Below, piece by piece: positions 63,534 to 64,000 of a DNA stretch of 64,000 nucleotides. Source of the DNA: Mesorhizobium australicum WSM2073 (lineage in GTDB: Bacteria; Pseudomonadota; Alphaproteobacteria; Rhizobiales; Rhizobiaceae). The notes beneath the pieces were generated by a model. That model was not told the DNA's origin. It did no database searches and was given only the letters and a program-made list of their open reading frames with translations. The translations under genes were made by a program, and so were the position numbers. Position 1 is the first letter of the stretch, and each line of letters opens with the position of its first letter. Location: NCBI RefSeq assembly GCF_000230995.2, contig NC_019973.1, positions 1,116,001-1,180,000 of the forward strand. Direction: 5' to 3'.

Positions 63534-64000
63534 ATGACGGCGACGCCAATCGACAATGGCTTCAAGGGATCGGCGGCACGCAACGCGGCGGCGCGGGCGC
63601 GGCTGTTGCGCGGCCTGCTGCCCGCGCTATCGCTGGCGCTGGTGTTGCTCGCGATCGCCTGGCTCAATCCGCGCGCCATCAGCTATTTCGGCTTCAGCCT
63701 GATGTTGAACCTGGCGATTCCGATCGCGCTGGCGACGATCGCGCAGATGTTCGTCATCGCCGGCAACGAGCTTGATCTCTCGATCGGCACCTTTGTCGGT
63801 TTTGTCGGTTGCGTCACCGCGACCTGGCTTAAGGATGCGCCGCTCATCGGCATCCTCATTCTCGCCGGATCGATCGGCATTTATGCGCTGCTCGGCGCGC
63901 TGATCCATCTGCGCAACCTGCCCTCAATCGTGGTGACGCTCGGCATGAGCTTCGTCTGGCAGGGCCTCGCCATTCTCGTCCTGCCAAAACCGGGCGGCAA
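63534..64000 (+). CDS. Sugar ABC transporter permease, N-terminal part (cut by window end)
   Basis: ATG 63534 lies one base after the ATPase stop. 155 codons are visible and the frame remains open at 64000. After a short basic N-terminus the first helix (LLPALSLALVLLAIAWL) and SYFGFSLMLNLAIPIALATIAQMFVIAGNELDLSIGTFVG are typical of the RbsC/BPD_transp_2 family, whose Asp-Leu-Ser motif is visible in ELDLSIG. Several helices follow. The second half of the gene is outside the window. Confidence 0.9.
   Translation, partial: MTATPIDNGFKGSAARNAAARARLLRGLLPALSLALVLLAIAWLNPRAISYFGFSLMLNLAIPIALATIAQMFVIAGNELDLSIGTFVGFVGCVTATWLKDAPLIGILILAGSIGIYALLGALIHLRNLPSIVVTLGMSFVWQGLAILVLPKPGG

Overview
The window reads as a chromosomal segment of an alphaproteobacterium of the Rhizobiales, most likely Mesorhizobium or a close relative. 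GC content is high throughout. The neighbourhoods are typical of that group: sucB-lpdA-xerC, rimM-trmD-rplS-leuC, sdhCDAB, gpsA-tsaD-hemC-hemD-Mic60-HemY, and a MucR-type regulator with a changed zinc finger. The genus call is an inference from gene order and protein motifs; no search was run. I saw no rRNA, tRNA, CRISPR array, phage or intact transposase.

Layout. 1-2984: end of the 2-oxoglutarate dehydrogenase cluster (sucB C-terminus, a small secreted protein, an SDR enzyme, lpdA). 2998-6016: envelope proteins and xerC, with two copies of a dispersed repeat. 6132-9050: translation genes rimM, trmD and rplS with a convergent TSUP permease. 9149-10119: ohr-ohrR peroxide module with its operator. 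10290-12674: amino-acid ABC transporter genes and a methyltransferase. 12930-14339: leuC. 14846-17334: two adjacent membrane diguanylate cyclases. 18499-22515: succinate dehydrogenase operon, with a DUF3052-type gene between sdhA and sdhB. 22516-24754: an inserted block carrying an OpgB/CgmB-like phosphoglycerol transferase. On one side lies a decayed piece of yceH and on the other a short piece of the sdhB end, so the sdhB/yceH junction is present twice. 24755-29769: YceH, OsmC, YciI, a TerB-like protein, a UbiH-type hydroxylase and TesB. 29830-31971: glnK-amtB with a sigma-54 promoter and structured RNA elements. 32120-36982: a small secreted protein, ftsK with a CtrA-type site, lolA and xthA. 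36992-37123: a palindromic MITE-like element. 37152-43193: regulators (cNMP-binding protein, OmpR-type regulator, LysR) and small enzymes. 43230-50788: gpsA, tsaD and then a heme operon with the alphaproteobacterial Mic60 homologue. 50803-54929: amidotransferase, MFS transporter, aminotransferase and MucR. 55137-60738: ROK kinase, zwf, gnd and a GH15 glucoamylase in one minus-strand operon, divergent from a sugar ABC importer (60949-64000, cut by the window end).

Several blocks form functional units: TCA cycle (sucB, lpdA, sdh), nitrogen sensing (glnK-amtB), peroxide defence (ohr-ohrR, OsmC), heme synthesis with membrane shaping (hemCD, Mic60, HemY), and sugar uptake feeding the oxidative pentose phosphate pathway. 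The features most worth checking are the duplicated junction around the phosphoglycerol transferase, the two repeat families with terminal inverted repeats, the candidate CtrA sites, the palindrome upstream of sdhC, and the hairpin with an anti-Shine-Dalgarno loop after amtB.
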